A stretch of 64,000 bases of DNA, from positions 71,627,521-71,691,520 of the forward strand of contig CANTUZ010000001.1 of assembly GCA_947846985.1 (NCBI GenBank). Direction: 5' to 3'. Under the pieces are notes generated by a model. It had not been told where the DNA came from, did not search any database, and worked only from the letters and a program-made list of their open reading frames with translations. Numbering within the stretch: position 1 is the stretch's first letter; the number at the start of each line of letters is the position of its first letter. Source of the DNA: Fratercula arctica (Eukaryota > Chordata > Aves > Charadriiformes > Alcidae). Below, in pieces: positions 14,340-26,984 of the stretch. The translations under genes and the position numbers were made by a program.

Positions 14340-16299
14340 AAAAACAGAAATATACTTGTGTGAAGGGGATAAAAAGACAATATTTAATCCTGATTTGAAA
14401 TTAAATCCCATATCAAGGGCTCTGCTTCACCTGTGCAATGCAATGGTGGGATCCTTACCTCAGGGACTCTTACATGGATTCAAGCCTTCTGCAACTTAGA
14501 AACGCTCAGAGGAAGACTCCGTGGCCAGTCTACTCCCATTGCCACAGATGTGTCCATGAAGGTGTGTTATGCAGCGTAGCCTTCTGGCTACCTGCACCTA
14601 AAATGTACATTGCATGTTGGTCTATGAGTACCCAAGAAGGCAGGTGGTATATATGACTTGTGACTAGCTTTCCAGTCTTTATGGGGAACATTATTTCCAG
14701 CTTAAAATATACTAGGGTTTAGTGGCCTTGAATTTCTTTTGGGAAGAGGAAGGCTTTTGATCTTCGGAAAGGAGGGTTGACTGGAAAACAAGTTTGGTTT
14801 GCAGTTTTTGGGGAAAAAAATTAACATCTTTTATTATGTGCCAGGACAATGCTAACCTCTTCCCATTTTTTGTGAGCAGTAGGGAAAGCATATTTTGTGC
14901 AACACACTTCAGCAGTCTTTATGCTTTGATGTGCGTGAGACCCAGCACGCTGAAAAAATGTGTTTGGTGAAAACAACGGGCAAGAAAGCCAGGTGCCAGA
15001 CTACTGAGAGCAGGGCAATACAAGCACTTTTCTCTCCTGTAACAAAATTGGAGGTGTAAGTTACAAAGCCTACCGCCTGCTTTCCTCCAATATGTGGGAC
15101 TCACCTGTGGGGCTGCGCACCTGGATGCAACACAGGGCGTTTGGGGAGGGAAAGTGTTGCAATGATGGTTATGAAAAAGTGAAGGAAAGTCAAAGAGCAG
15201 TTGTCGCAGCGCATTTGCTATCTGCCTGCTTTGTCTAGTTCACTCTGCCATTAGGAAACGGTCCCTGCTTCCCACGTTTGCAGCAGAGCACTCCCACAGT
15301 ATAGAACAAGCCAGGGGACGCAACCTCCAGCCCAGGCAGCAGAATCAGCTCACCAGCCAGCACCGGTGTATGAAGATAAAGCGCCAGGAGGAGGTTACAT
15401 GAGAAATACTAATTCCCACTAATGGATGAGAGCAGAGACATGAGCATCAGTTTGATTTGGATGCACTTTCTTCAGCAGCGAAGCAGGTCATCTTGGATCT
15501 GCTCCAGACAGCTTATTCTTGGCTTGTAATAGAGTGAATAAATATCACTCTTTGCTTGTAAGGTCGGGTCCAAGCAGGTGACTTTCCCCCAGGGGAAGCT
15601 CTGTCAACCCCTCTTCAGCTCCACCATGTTCCTGTGATTAGGGTGAGTGCATTATATAGCAATAACCCCCTTCAGTACTTTGAAAATCTGTATTAGAGCC
15701 AGCAAACAGGGCCTTGTGTGGCAGTATGGATGGATGGACAGCCTGGGTCTGGTGACAGCAGCAACATCAACAACAGCAGCAGGGTATCATATCTCGCCAA
15801 AGGCTGTGGCAGGCAGAAAACAAGAATTAGTTCAAGGAAGCTTAAAAAACACGTCCCTGGAGGTTGTTGTCGAAGCTCAAGTCCTGACATCTGTAGCCAC
15901 GGGCCACGTAACTGAGCTGTGGGAATGATCAAGCCCTGAGGGAGCTGCCACTCACCTGCCCAGGGCGGCTGCTCCCTTACGCTGTGCTTGAGACTGCCTC
16001 TGCCTCCAGACGTCCCTCCTGCGTAAATGGACACAGAGACCATATTGATACTTGTGTATTTTGCTACTGAACTCGGCACGGGTAAAGCAAGAGAGCTCCT
16101 CCTGTGGTGATGTACCTGTGCCAGTAGGAAAAAGTCCTCATCCTGGAGGTTATTTTTCATTTTTTTGGTTAAGCTGCTGTTGGATGAAGGGGTGTACAGC
16201 AGCAACCCTGCTACGTTGCTGCTCCGGCTTGACTTTGTCAGCGACAGGAGAAGTACATCACATCTCCTGTGCAACCATTAACTGCGCTGGTGAAGCTTT

Positions 16300-16506
16300 C
16301 ACGTGCCGGGCGCTGGGGGAAAACTGTGAAGGTCCCAAATGGCAGAGCTGTCAGCCCCCGCTGCGTGACCACCGTGTGCTTCCATGGCCTGGGCTGGGGC
16401 CAAGCAAAGCCTCCAGGAAAGAGCGGCTGCCACTGCTCACGGCTGCGCGAACTCCGCCGCCTGCTACCTGTCGCCGCAGCGAGGGCAGCTGCAGCCATCG
16501 CGCTCT
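16300..16506. other. Short CpG-dense, GC-rich patch
   Basis: About 17 CpG dinucleotides occur in roughly 210 bp, far above the surrounding sequence. No TATA box, splice signals or coding similarity are recognised. It could be a small regulatory island or a chance GC-rich segment. Confidence 0.4.
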
Positions 16507-19500
16507 CACTTTAATTAGAGCCTCTCACGCACAAACTCCTGGGAGGGTAGTCGCAAAGCTGATTACATTTCGAAATTAGCCCCATGGAGAAGGAGCGGGC
16601 ACTTCAATTTTCCTTTCATCATTTTTTCCCCTGTTCGTGTTATCCGTCAACCAAAAAGAAAAAGAAAAGAGTAAAGTAGCAACAATAAGCAAAATGAACA
16701 AACCTAAAATCCGTCCTTTGCTCTCAAAATGGTTCTGCACCGCAAATGCAAAAAAGCCACCAGAATGCCCACAGCTGCCGGTGAAGGTCCTCGCTCTGAG
16801 GGTGCTGCAGCCCAGCGCACACCCCGTGAGCAGGAGGAATGGCTCGCGTCACTTGTGCGGTGACAGCGAGCATGGCACCAGAATTTGCTGCAGCAACAAC
16901 ACTCTCGCTGTTGTGTTTCACGGGGCAATGAAGCTCTTCCCAAGAGGGTAAGCTGCCGGGGTCAAAGCCCAGGTTGTGCCTTCTGGCTGGAGAGCTGTGT
17001 TCTTGCTGGTATTAACTACAACCAAGTGGGACCAGGGTAAAGTATGGCAGCCATTACACTGGGGCACGTGTGGCTACCTCAAAAAAAAAATTAGGCATTT
17101 CTGACTGTCTTTTTTCCAAGCCTATTGCATGCGTGTGATATACACGAGTTCAGACGCTCCAGGGTAGACACACTGATCTCCGTAATTCCCAAGCGCAGAC
17201 AAATTTCTCTGGGTAGTTGGGCCTTGTGTTATCAACTTTTCAAATTAAAAGATTGTATTTCAAATGAAAAATATTTAGAAAATACAGAGTTTTCCTCAAA
17301 GCCTCACTATACCCTTCTACAAGATGGGTGGAGATTTCCTCTATAATGAAGGGAGGTGTCTACCTCTTTCCAGTATCTATACCACCTGACAACAGCCAAA
17401 GACACCTCTGTTGGAAATAGTTGTGTGGAGCAATTTGCACATCCAGGAGTGGGCAAGAGCCAAACTGCTGCCGTAGTGGTCTCCTGAGGGTGCAGCATTT
17501 TCCTCGAGAATCCTTCAAGTGCTCTTGATAGCCCTTTGGGGCAGAGCCTGGCGGACCAAGGGATGTCCTCCAGCCTCAGATTGATGCCTGTGACCATCTT
17601 CTTTCCCTAACGAGGAAATTCTCTCCAGGAAAACCTCTGATCTCATTACGGGGAGTAATACTCATCACGTAGACCTTGCTACAAAGGATGAAGAGCTCTG
17701 TATGGTACTGGGATGGGTGTGCTTGTAGTAAGAAACCCTGGTCTTATTGAGCGAACACCTTGGGTCTGCTCTTGGTTGCTCAGCCAGCAGAGTGCTGGAG
17801 GATGCACATTTGCAGCACTTCAGGAAACTCCCAAGGCAGGGAACTAATGTGTTGACCAACTGTGCTCGCTCCTTGACAGTGGGCTGCTTTCTCATGTCTC
17901 TTCTTGTCCACCCTAAAGATTATGGCACAACGAAAGCTGCAGTGAATTAAAATCTAACAGAACTTGGTCTGCAAACAGGGCAGGCTGGGGACGCCTGGCT
18001 GGTCCCCAGAGCATCACATGATGTTCAGGTCCAGTTTAAATTATTTTTAATCTGCAAGAGCAAGTATCTCTAGTTTAACCATGTAAAAAGCCTCTGAATT
18101 ACGTGTACAAACCGAATAGGTACCAAAAGGAATTCCTGCTGGGCTTTTACATGAGAGCTTTCTGCTGCTTATTGCTAAAGGCAATCATCTCTCCGGCTTT
18201 GCAGGGCTTGTAACCTCAAAGCTCAAAAAAATAACTCTTAGTCATATTCTTGTCCCTGAAAGAGTTCGTTACTGAAATATGGTATCCTGCTTTTTACCTT
18301 TTACCAGCAGAAGTCTGTGATTTCAGGCTGCAGCTTGTAGCCCCTGTACTTCTCTGGACTCAGCCCCTTTCTCCTCCTTTCTTTTGTGTACGTGTTTCTT
18401 CCAGTTTATCAGCTCCATCAAATAAATAGATGGCTGTTATGATTATGCTCCATGCTGAGTTAAATGTTACTAATGGTGTTAAAGGATTGCTATAGAACAA
18501 AATGCCCCCTGGGTGAAAATACAGTAGTGAAATGTGGAAAATGTGGGTCTCTCCACGCAGTCAAAACACAATTTAAAGCAGTCAGGCTTCAAAAGTGCTT
18601 TAGTTGGGCAAACATAATGCATACTTTTGTTATCAAAATATATCTAGATCAATATTGCTCTTTGAAATCAGAGGGGATCTCTGCTGGAAGAGGTCTGTAA
18701 TGAAAATTACTCTGTCTAGGATTTCACATTGGGCTTTGTTTGCTCTCTAACTGAGGGAGAGGTTAGAGAAATGCTGATGCTGATGGTACTGGGCTACCTC
18801 TGAAAGTCCTTCAGCTTTTCTTTGGTGTTTGCTGGCCCAGGGATATAAGGCAATGGGTGTCAGGCATGGCATTTGCTTCAGGTCCTGCTAAGTCAACACA
18901 CAGCATTATAAAGTCAAGATGCCTAAAAGCAGGTTGATTTTGAAAATAACATTTCTCGATTATGATTTTTTTTTTTCTCTTCTTGGGTTACTTGCACTTG
19001 GTTTTGTGGTACCACAATATCAACTTTTCAGAAAGGAGAAAATGTAAGGAAGTGTTTAACAGTGCTTCAACACTGTAAACTTTTAAGATTTCTTACTATT
19101 TTGGGGGGAGAGGGTTCTTCTGACAGATGTGCATGGTTTGCAAAAATCTAGTAGGAACATGTGGATATTGGAAAAAGAACGTGCCAGTTCCAATTGTTAA
19201 TGTCCCATCTGCCTCCCTAAGACTCCAGCCCTCTGCAGTTTCTTCTCTCGTCTGAGTCTTGATGTGGCTTTTTATATTATTGCCACCGCAGGGATGAAAA
19301 CAAGCCCCACTGATAAATAACTGTATATACCACAAATGTGCAGCTTCTGGACCAACCTCCGCATCTGTACATTGGGCCAAGGGCCAGGTGCCGGGAAATG
19401 GGACAATTCCCTGAAAGACTCTGATTTATTGTGTTTCCATACACCTGCGTGCAAGGCGTTGCAGAATTTCCTTGCCATGGTGATGCAAGTGCACATGTTG

Positions 19501-19783
19501 TCAAATAATTTGAAGGATGGATAATAACTTCCTAACTGCGTTTTTAAGGGAAGTGCATATGTTTCGCAACGCCCGCTAACAAGCTGTAGGGGAGTAGCAT
19601 GGAAATCAGCATCCCCCTGCCCCCGCTGAGCCTAGCAAATGCTATTCAGAGCAGCTTGTTTTAATTTTAGTGGAGAGAATTGCTTTAAAAGCTTATACTC
19701 TCTATGGTATTATGAAACGTATGCCCTGAAAGCCATGTTATTTAATCTGTTTTCTTGTTTATGTACAATTTAATGCAAAAGGC

Positions 19784-19801
19784 AAAAAAAAAAAAAAAAA
19801 A
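19784..19801 (+). repeat. Poly(A) run, 18 bp
   Basis: Eighteen A bases followed by GGGAAAAGGGAAA. No adjoining element is recognised. Confidence 0.9.
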
Positions 19802-20976
19802 GGGAAAAGGGAAATGCAGAGGTTTTCTACCGTCCTCTCATTAGCAGCTTTTTGAGGAAGGTTGAGATGTGAAAGTGAGGGACATGGCATTGCCACTGTG
19901 GTAGAGATGGCAATGGGGGGGATGCATTTGGGATGAGCAGGGATGAAACTCGAAGGTGAGGAGCTGAGCTCTGCCCATCTCCATGTGCGGAAGAGGAATT
20001 TGTGCTGCCAGCTAACACAAACAACAAAGGGGTTGTGCTTTTCGGTGTCTCACAAGCCCTCCAGCCATTTCCAGCTATGGCAACCTTACAGGGAGACTGC
20101 TATCTGGTACCACTGAGAGCAGCAATATGGTTAGAGGTGGGTCTCCTCGTACCTGAGTGATGGGCTCAGTCCAAAACCTCAAGTAGAAAGTTGCGAAACT
20201 TTGAAAAACTCTGCTTTTTTAGCCCAAACTAAAGCACAGGATTGTTTCTATCCCTAACCTACCTGCAGAATAAATGGCTCAATAAGCCCTTTCTGTGCTG
20301 CTTTGAGAAAAGAAATCCAGGGCAATTTCTGCAAGCAAAAGAGGGTCATTTTGAGGGGTGAGGTGCTGGCCTACAGAAAGCATGGCTTCCTTTCTTAGTT
20401 CGGCTGCAGGCTTTCCGCCCAGCGTATGGCTTCTGGCCTCATCCTGCACTTCTCCCACAGGCTGAACAGGGACCATTGCATCTGCACAGCGCTCTGGAGA
20501 GCATCCTTAGCCCCTGCGTTCAGACATGGCTGCTGAAACATCACCAGGGTGATGTTTTGGGGTTTAAACACCCTTGCTCTCAGGAAGAACAGCTCCATTT
20601 TTCCCAGCATTTTCGCCAGCAGAAAGACAGTGATTCTCAGAATGGCTCCAATGGGACCTCAAGTGATTCCTGGTGCTGAGGCAGCCCTGCCTGGAGGCAG
20701 CAGGGTCTCTGCTCTCGCTGGAACAGGCAGCTGGGTGGATGCTGCAGGGAAGCCAAAGCCCTTGGAAAGCTTCAGAAGTACTGTAAGCAACAGACAGGGT
20801 TAATTTTTCTCTTTCTCCTCACTGTGCTTTCCACTAGACTTTTTCCAAAGGTAGAGCATAAAATTTCTCACAGTCCATATTGATACCAAGGTTGTATCTG
20901 ATCGCTGTCTCTAGATGTACCTAATCCCTCCAGTAATTTTTGTAGCTAGATGAAGACAAATTAAGTCTGGATGCAA

Positions 20977-20994
20977 AAAGAAAATACATTAAAG
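20977..20994 (+). repeat. Left copy of an 18-bp CR1 target-site duplication
   Basis: AAAGAAAATACATTAAAG lies immediately 5' of the CR1 and is repeated after its 3' end at 21402-21419 with A to G at one site. Confidence 0.75.
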
Positions 20995-21400
20995 AAAAGC
21001 TAGGAGAGTTGGGGTTGTTCAGCCTGCAGAAGAGAAGGCTCTGGGGAGACCTTATTGTGGCCTTTCAGTACTTAAAGGGGGCTATCTTTCTGATGGGGAC
21101 AGACTTTTTAGTAGGGCCTGTTGCGATAAGACAAGGAGTAATGGTTTTAAACTAAGAGAGGGTAGGTTTAGACTAGATATAAGGAAGAAATGTTTTACAA
21201 TGAGGGTGGTGAAATGCTGGAACAGGTTGCCCAGAGAGGTGGTAGATGCCCCATCCCTGGAAACATTCAGGATCAGCTTGGACGGGGCTCTGAGCAACCC
21301 GATGTAGTGGAAGATGTCCCTGCTCATTGCAGGGAGATTGGACTAGATGACATTTAAAGGGTCCTTCCAACCCAAACCATTCTGCGATTCTATGATTCAG
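20995..21400 (+). mobile_element. 5'-truncated CR1 non-LTR retroposon with flanking duplication, plus strand
   Basis: This is the same CR1 3'-end type as the copy at 11.5 kb, from GGGGTTGTTCAGCCTGCAGA to CCTTCCAACCCAAACCATTC plus about one and a half tail octamers. An 18-bp direct repeat, AAAGAAAATACRTTAAAG, flanks it at 20977-20994 and 21402-21419 with one mismatch. This marks both ends as an insertion. It is a dead 406-bp fragment. Confidence 0.93.
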
Positions 21401-21401
21401 G

Positions 21402-21419
21402 AAAGAAAATACGTTAAAG
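21402..21419 (+). repeat. Right copy of an 18-bp CR1 target-site duplication
   Basis: AAAGAAAATACGTTAAAG matches 17 of 18 bases of the left copy. The mismatch is at a CpG, consistent with deamination in the other copy. Confidence 0.75.
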
Positions 21420-24400
21420 CCCTGTCAGTGGAAGTATTTTCCCAGGCCGAGATTGGGAGGGTGCAGACATGAAGGAAGGTGAAAAGGGAAAAGGCTGTAT
21501 GCAGTTTCTGGACAAATATTGTATGGAAAAATTTCCCATGCCATTGTCGGTCTCCTCAACAGCCGGCTCTTTGCCAAGGCGTGACCCAAGCCTCTAGGGC
21601 AGGACTCACCTGGGTGAAGCCTAGAGAGCCAGCAGGTTCCCTACCACTGGCCTTAACTTCATCCAAGACATGCAGTTCTCCATCATAAAAAAGCACAGAA
21701 AAATAGATCCCAAACTTCTGCTGACCCCCAGGCCTTTATGGCAAGTTCATGGTGGTGCAAGCAGGCATGGGTCCAGGCTCTTGGACATTGTTGGTCACCA
21801 CAGGACTTTCCCTTGGTTGTAGAGCAGACACCCTCCCAGGTTTCCTGATGCAGGCTTTGCTTTTGCACTGGGACTACCTGGTGCATACCCTACCCTTCCA
21901 GGATCCCCAAAGCCCTGACACATTTCAGGCTGCGTTTCACATGGGAAAAAAAAAGCAATACAACGTGATACTCAGCTGGTGTAGATGTTTTTTCAAGGCA
22001 CTTCAGTTTCAGGAGAAGGAGAGGAAAGAAACTTCTCAGCCTGGACATGGGAGTCTCCTCCTCACCTGGATAGGCACAGACCTTGCCCTTTCCCCAGGAG
22101 GAAGAATGGTTGTTGATGTTTCTCCAAGGCTGTGCAGCTCCTCTGCTCTTACAGCCCACGGTGGCTTTGCAGGGGCCAAAGACAAGGAGCTTTGCCTCCC
22201 TCCCACACTTCTGGAGCCGTGCCTAGAGCCGCCTCTGGCTCCCCGTGGGATGGGAGCACTTCTTAGCCCATCCCAGCATCCCACCCTCTCAGCAAGGGGA
22301 ATTCCTGACTTGTATTGTGTCACTGGCATACTGTAAAAAAAAAAAAAAATAACATGCAAAAAGCAGTGTTTCCTACAGATTTCCCCAGCTGCGTGACGTA
22401 GTTGTGATCAAAATACCCGAGGCAGCGTTTTCAGAGCTTCCAGTAAGTGAGTGGGCTAATTAAAGGATTTTTCTTGGCACAAAGGACCCTTCTCTGGTGG
22501 TGGCTGAAGGAAATAGGACAAATCCAGACATCAGGAGCAGCAGCGCTTCAGCTCGAGCCTCCTAAATCCTTTATCGGTTGTCACTCGGATGATCCACCTG
22601 CCACAAGTGACCATACTCTGAAAACCCCTTCTTGTCGACATTACTGATGGCAAAATACCTATTTAAGCTTCTTGGCATCATGCGATGCTGATCTCCACCA
22701 TTCTGCCAGGGTACTCCCAAATAGTGATGGTGCCCAGCAGGATGTGAGGTGCATAGGAGTAATGGCAGCTCTGGTGAGGGAATGCGAAAAAGATCCCAAA
22801 CTTTAGCAAATATTTCCCCGGAGATGCAGAGTGCTGGCCAGAGGGATGGGAATTTCCCTGTGGAGCAAGGCTTGGACTAGAGCGTCCTACCTTGAGAGGA
22901 CAGATTAAAACAGGGCCCTAATTTTTTGAGAGCATAATGGAGGACCCACTCCTCAGGTGGAGGTTTTCCTTCAATAACTGAGAACAGACTCAAAACAAAA
23001 TAAAAAAGGGAAAACGAAGGGGGTAATCAGACAAAAGTGATATTGGTGGTAGGCTGCATTGCAGTCATGCACAGCCATGTTCTGGGTTCTTGATCTACAT
23101 CCTGGGTGTTTTATTGCCAGTAACTCCAGAAGTACCTCAGCTACAAAATAGTAATAATGATAATAAAAAAACCACAGAAATCAACTTACGCCTTCCTAAA
23201 TCAATACAGCTGACAGCAATCAAATTATGGGAAAGAGAAAGTATTTGATTTTGCCTTAATTGCTTTTTGATATTTTTTAGGGAAACAAACGCTTTAAAAA
23301 CTTGTTCTTTTACTGAGTAGATGAATAAATAAAAAGAAACCTGGCTTGTTCCTGGAAAAACGGCCTGCATTCCCAAATTAATCCATGCACTTGAGGAGAA
23401 GCAAAGTAAAGCGCTGGCAGTTTAATGACAAAAGTCATACAACTTTTTATGACTTGTGGAAGAAACTTGTGGAGTGTCCCCAAGTGAAGGCAGCCTGTGG
23501 AGTAACAGGAAAATGAAGGGTTGAGCTTTCCCCAGCTACCCTTAGCCTTATCTGCATTGTTTAAGAAATGTCCTTTCTCAGGTCGGTGGAAAGAAATGGA
23601 TGGTTGTGCAAACAGGGCTGTAAAAAGAGGTGGGGGTGAGTGTCTGAAGCTGCCTGTCTCCGTAGATGGTGAGCATAAAAACTTCAATTTTAGGGTAGTC
23701 TCAATCTGCATGTGTAGTCCAGCCTTTCTATTTTTTTATTTTTGTGCCAAATCCCAAGGTGACGGTCAGCGGTGGGTCCAGGATCTGCTTTGATACTGAC
23801 CTTGTCACCTCTTGGAAGAAACAAGAAGGGGCCAGTGGTGGGTGCTTCGTGGAGGGGAACTTCTGGCTGCCGACGTGGTTGCGGCTTTTTGGCAGTGGGA
23901 TGGGAGGAGAGCCGGGAGAGCTGCTCTGTGCCCGCTGGGTTTCATTTCATGGTTTGAATGGGAACTGTCAGCTGATTTTCCTGCCGGGCCAACAGCTGAA
24001 GCAAACGGGGACCCTCCGTCTGGTAGTCTGAGAGATGATCAATTCAGTCTGTAATTCTTACACGGCCCTTGAGGCAATTTGCTCTGGCCTGCAAATACAA
24101 GATATAGCCACACTTGGTGCCAAAATGAGATGTCAAGTTGCTCTGCCCTTTTGAGTGAGATGAGAAATACGCCTCGGACATTATCGCACTCATCTCGGAG
24201 GCCTGCCTGCAAATCCCCCGGCTTTTTCCATGAGGGAATAAACCTGACGGCTATGCAGACTCTCAAACACAGGCATGCCCAGCTCCTCTGCACGGACGCT
24301 AGGCATTTATCTGTGCAGTAGGAATTTGCCAGGGGAAGCTGGCAGCTGCGTCTGCACGGGTGACCTCCCGTCCCTGCCAGCAGCCCGGCAGCAGGGGCAT

Positions 24401-24467
24401 GTGTCTGTGGCACATCTTGTGCCCTGCCAGGTCCTGGTGCATCCTGGTGCATCCTGCCACAAACTCA
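21420..24467. other. Intergenic sequence, no gene recognised
   Basis: A 15-bp A run lies near 22334. The 195-codon open frame at 21749-22336 has no recognised domain. An 11-bp tandem unit (CCTGGTGCAT-like) sits at about 24432-24455, beside the CR1. Confidence 0.6.
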
Positions 24468-24916
24468 CACAGAATCACGGAATGGTAGGGGTTGGAAGGG
24501 ACGTCTGGAGATCATCTAGTCCAACCCCCCTGCCAAAGCAGGGTCACCTACAGCAGGTTGCACAGGAACGTGTCCAGGTGGGTTTTGAATATCTCCAGAG
24601 ACAGAGACTCCACCACCTCTCTGGGCAGCCTGTTCCAGTGCTCTGTCACCCTCACAGTAAAGAAGTTTTTCCTCATGTTGAGATGGAATTTCCTGTGTTC
24701 CAGTTTGTGCCCGTTGCACCACTGAGAAGTGTGTGGCCCCATCCTCTTGACACCTGCCCTTTAGATATTGATAATCATTGATGAGCTCCCCTCTCATTCT
24801 TCTCTTCTCCAGGCTAAACAGACCCAGGTCTCTCAGCCTTTCCTCATGAGAGAGGTGCTCCAGGCCCTTGATCATTTTCGTAGCCCTCCACTGGGCTTTC
24901 TCCAGTAGTTCCCTGC
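24468..24916 (-). mobile_element. 5'-truncated CR1 non-LTR retroposon, minus strand
   Basis: On the plus strand this reads as the reverse complement of a CR1 3' end: AGAATCACGGAATGGTAGGG, GATCATCTAGTCCAACCCCC, GGCAGCCTGTTCCAGTGCTC and CTCAGCCTTTCCTCATGAGA. Compared with the sister copy at 27.0 kb it lacks about 20 bp near 24717, in the segment following GTTTGTGCCC. The 244-codon minus-strand open frame across it is a read-through of this noncoding end. Confidence 0.93.
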
Positions 24917-25279
24917 ATCCCGCTGCTCTGTCACTGAAGGAGAGCTCATTTACTTTTTCCAGCTGTGCTGGTCCAGGGGAAAGATACTGCCTCCCTGACC
25001 AGCCTTCCCTGGCTCGTATAGAGATGGCATCTAAATGTAAGCTGTGTGGTTTATTCAGTTTGTGCCCTTTGTCTGAATATATGCCACTGAGGTAATTTAG
25101 GCCAGGGAGATGCCTTGCTGTCAGCATGTCTCCATTTTGATTGCAAAGAGAGTGATGTTGAACACCAACATTTATGGAGCCACAAGCGTGGAGAGGCAAA
25201 GAAAAAAAATGCCTTATTAAAACTAAGCAGCACCACGGCAGGCAGAGCAAGCTGCTGCTCCCATCACCCTCTCAGCAAG

Positions 25280-25460
25280 GTCTGCAGCCCGGCAGGACTT
25301 TGGGGATGGCCCCTGCGGGACCCCACGGCAGCCCTGCGCCCATGGACACCCCCTCCTCCGGCTGCGCCCCACGCCGCAGCACAGGCAAGCGGGGACTGCG
25401 TTTCATCCCTCTGATCGTGCAGAACCACTTCATCAGCCCGACTGCTCTTCCCGCCGTGGC
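25280..25460. other. Short CpG-dense, GC-rich patch
   Basis: About 14 CpG dinucleotides lie within roughly 180 bp of C-rich sequence. No gene is recognised around it. Confidence 0.4.
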
Positions 25461-25677
25461 TTGCAGCTCTGTGTTAGACTGGTTGGTTCATTTTCTATTA
25501 GTTAATTAACCTGGCCCCAGTCTGTGGTTTGCCGCTGTGACCTGTTACGGCGACAGCTTGTTCCTTGAGTCTGTGGTTTCCCCCATCTGCCCCTGTCCTG
25601 GAGCTCCCAGGATGAACACCTCTGAAGCAAGCAACAGCTTAACTTCTGATCAATTTTATTTAAATCCCACAGTAGGC

Positions 25678-25705
25678 ACACACACACAAACACACACGCG
25701 TGCGT
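25678..25705 (+). repeat. (CA)n-rich simple repeat
   Basis: An imperfect CACACA tract interrupted by AAA and ending in CGCGTGCGT. Confidence 0.85.
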
Positions 25706-26984
25706 ATTTTTATTTTATAATGCCAGAAACAAAATTAATACACCCCCCCGGCCCCCATTATTCTTTCTCTGCTGGATTGCGCGTTGTTTCTTTCTTGGCT
25801 CTGAAGCCCGGCTGCTTACCCTGCACTGCCTGGGAAAAGCTCTAGGAAAGACCATCCCTGCATGGGAAAGTGTTAATCGCAGGAGGGAGGGAGACAACAA
25901 GTTTGCCTTGGTTTGTTTTGGAGGTTTGTCACAGCCTGACACACACGAGCACCCGCCGTGCCCAGCCACCACCCGGCCCCCGCTGCACTGCGGGGACCCC
26001 AGGGACCCTCGGCGCCTGTGGGGTGGCTCTCCCAGCAACCCAGCCCCTTGAAAACCGGGTGGGGGCAGGAAAAAGAATGAGGTATAGGGTTAGGCAGCTG
26101 CAGCATCGTGCGGGCTTTCTTTAGGAGGCATGAAAAACAGTTTTCAATATGTCAGGGGCGTTTTTCCAGATTAACGGTGGTTTAAAAATATCCCGACCTT
26201 TTAAAATGCTTTCATAAACCTGTCTCAAACAGGTTTCTTAAGGATAAGCCTCACATAAATCTGAAGAAAATATAATTGAAAATGTTCCAGATTTTAGTTC
26301 ACACTTTCTTTTTTTTTTAGTTTTGTAAGGAGCAAAACGTGGTTTTCCGACTTGGAGATCCTTGAAGCTGAGCTTTCATCTCAAGGCACCTTGTTACAGG
26401 TTTAAAATCTCTACACTGCTGTCAAATAAATGATATAGTTTTTGCTTTTAATTAATTTTTTTTCCTCTCCCAGTGCAGAAGCATTTCCTGTTTGTGGGTA
26501 ACAAGTGGGTAAAAATGAAGGCCAACTCGGTGAATAGAGGGATACAAGGGCCTTTTCGGACTTCAAGCAGTTGATTAAAAAAAAAAAGTCCACAGTGAAA
26601 AAGTAATACAGCCTCTTATGTTTCCCCTTGTTTTTTTTTTTTCCTGCTCCCAACAAACAACAGAAAACGTAAATTGCTTCTCTCTTCAGACAACAGTAAA
26701 TTACCTCTAAGAAGTGTTCAAGAGCCTATTATTTAAACCTGAAGAAGTCTGCATGGTTCCTTCTGCTTGCTTTGAAAAATAAAAGTTTTCTCCTCTTCAG
26801 AACCCATCCGTTGGGCTCCGGCAGCTCCTGAGAGCGGAGCAGAGCTGCCCCTGGCCTTGCCCGGCCGGAGTTGGTGACCTCTGGGCTGCACTGGAGGTGC
26901 CGACTGCGGACCCGTCCTTGAGGATGGATGAGGATGATGAGCTGAATAGTTGTCCCTGGCACAGGACTGCCAGGCAGGAGAAAC

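Larger units (their letters stand above)
11960..20976. other. Intergenic sequence with simple repeats, no gene recognised
   Basis: It contains the homopolymers at 13448, 13717 and 19784, the compound microsatellite at 14276 and the CpG-dense patch at 16300. No coding exon is recognised. Confidence 0.6.
24917..26984. other. Intergenic sequence between two CR1 copies
   Basis: It contains the CpG-dense patch at 25280 and the CA-rich repeat at 25678. No gene is recognised. Confidence 0.6.

Noticed and set aside
15693..16579. A 193-codon minus frame and a 175-codon plus frame
   Set aside because: They overlap on opposite strands and look like chance open frames in low-stop GC-rich sequence.
21749..22336. 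195-codon plus-strand open frame
   Set aside because: It has no known motif and a counter-strand frame of similar quality; the composition resembles noncoding sequence.
24516..25250. 244-codon minus-strand open frame, the second longest in the window
   Set aside because: Its C-terminal half is the noncoding 3' end of a CR1 element and the rest has no similarity.
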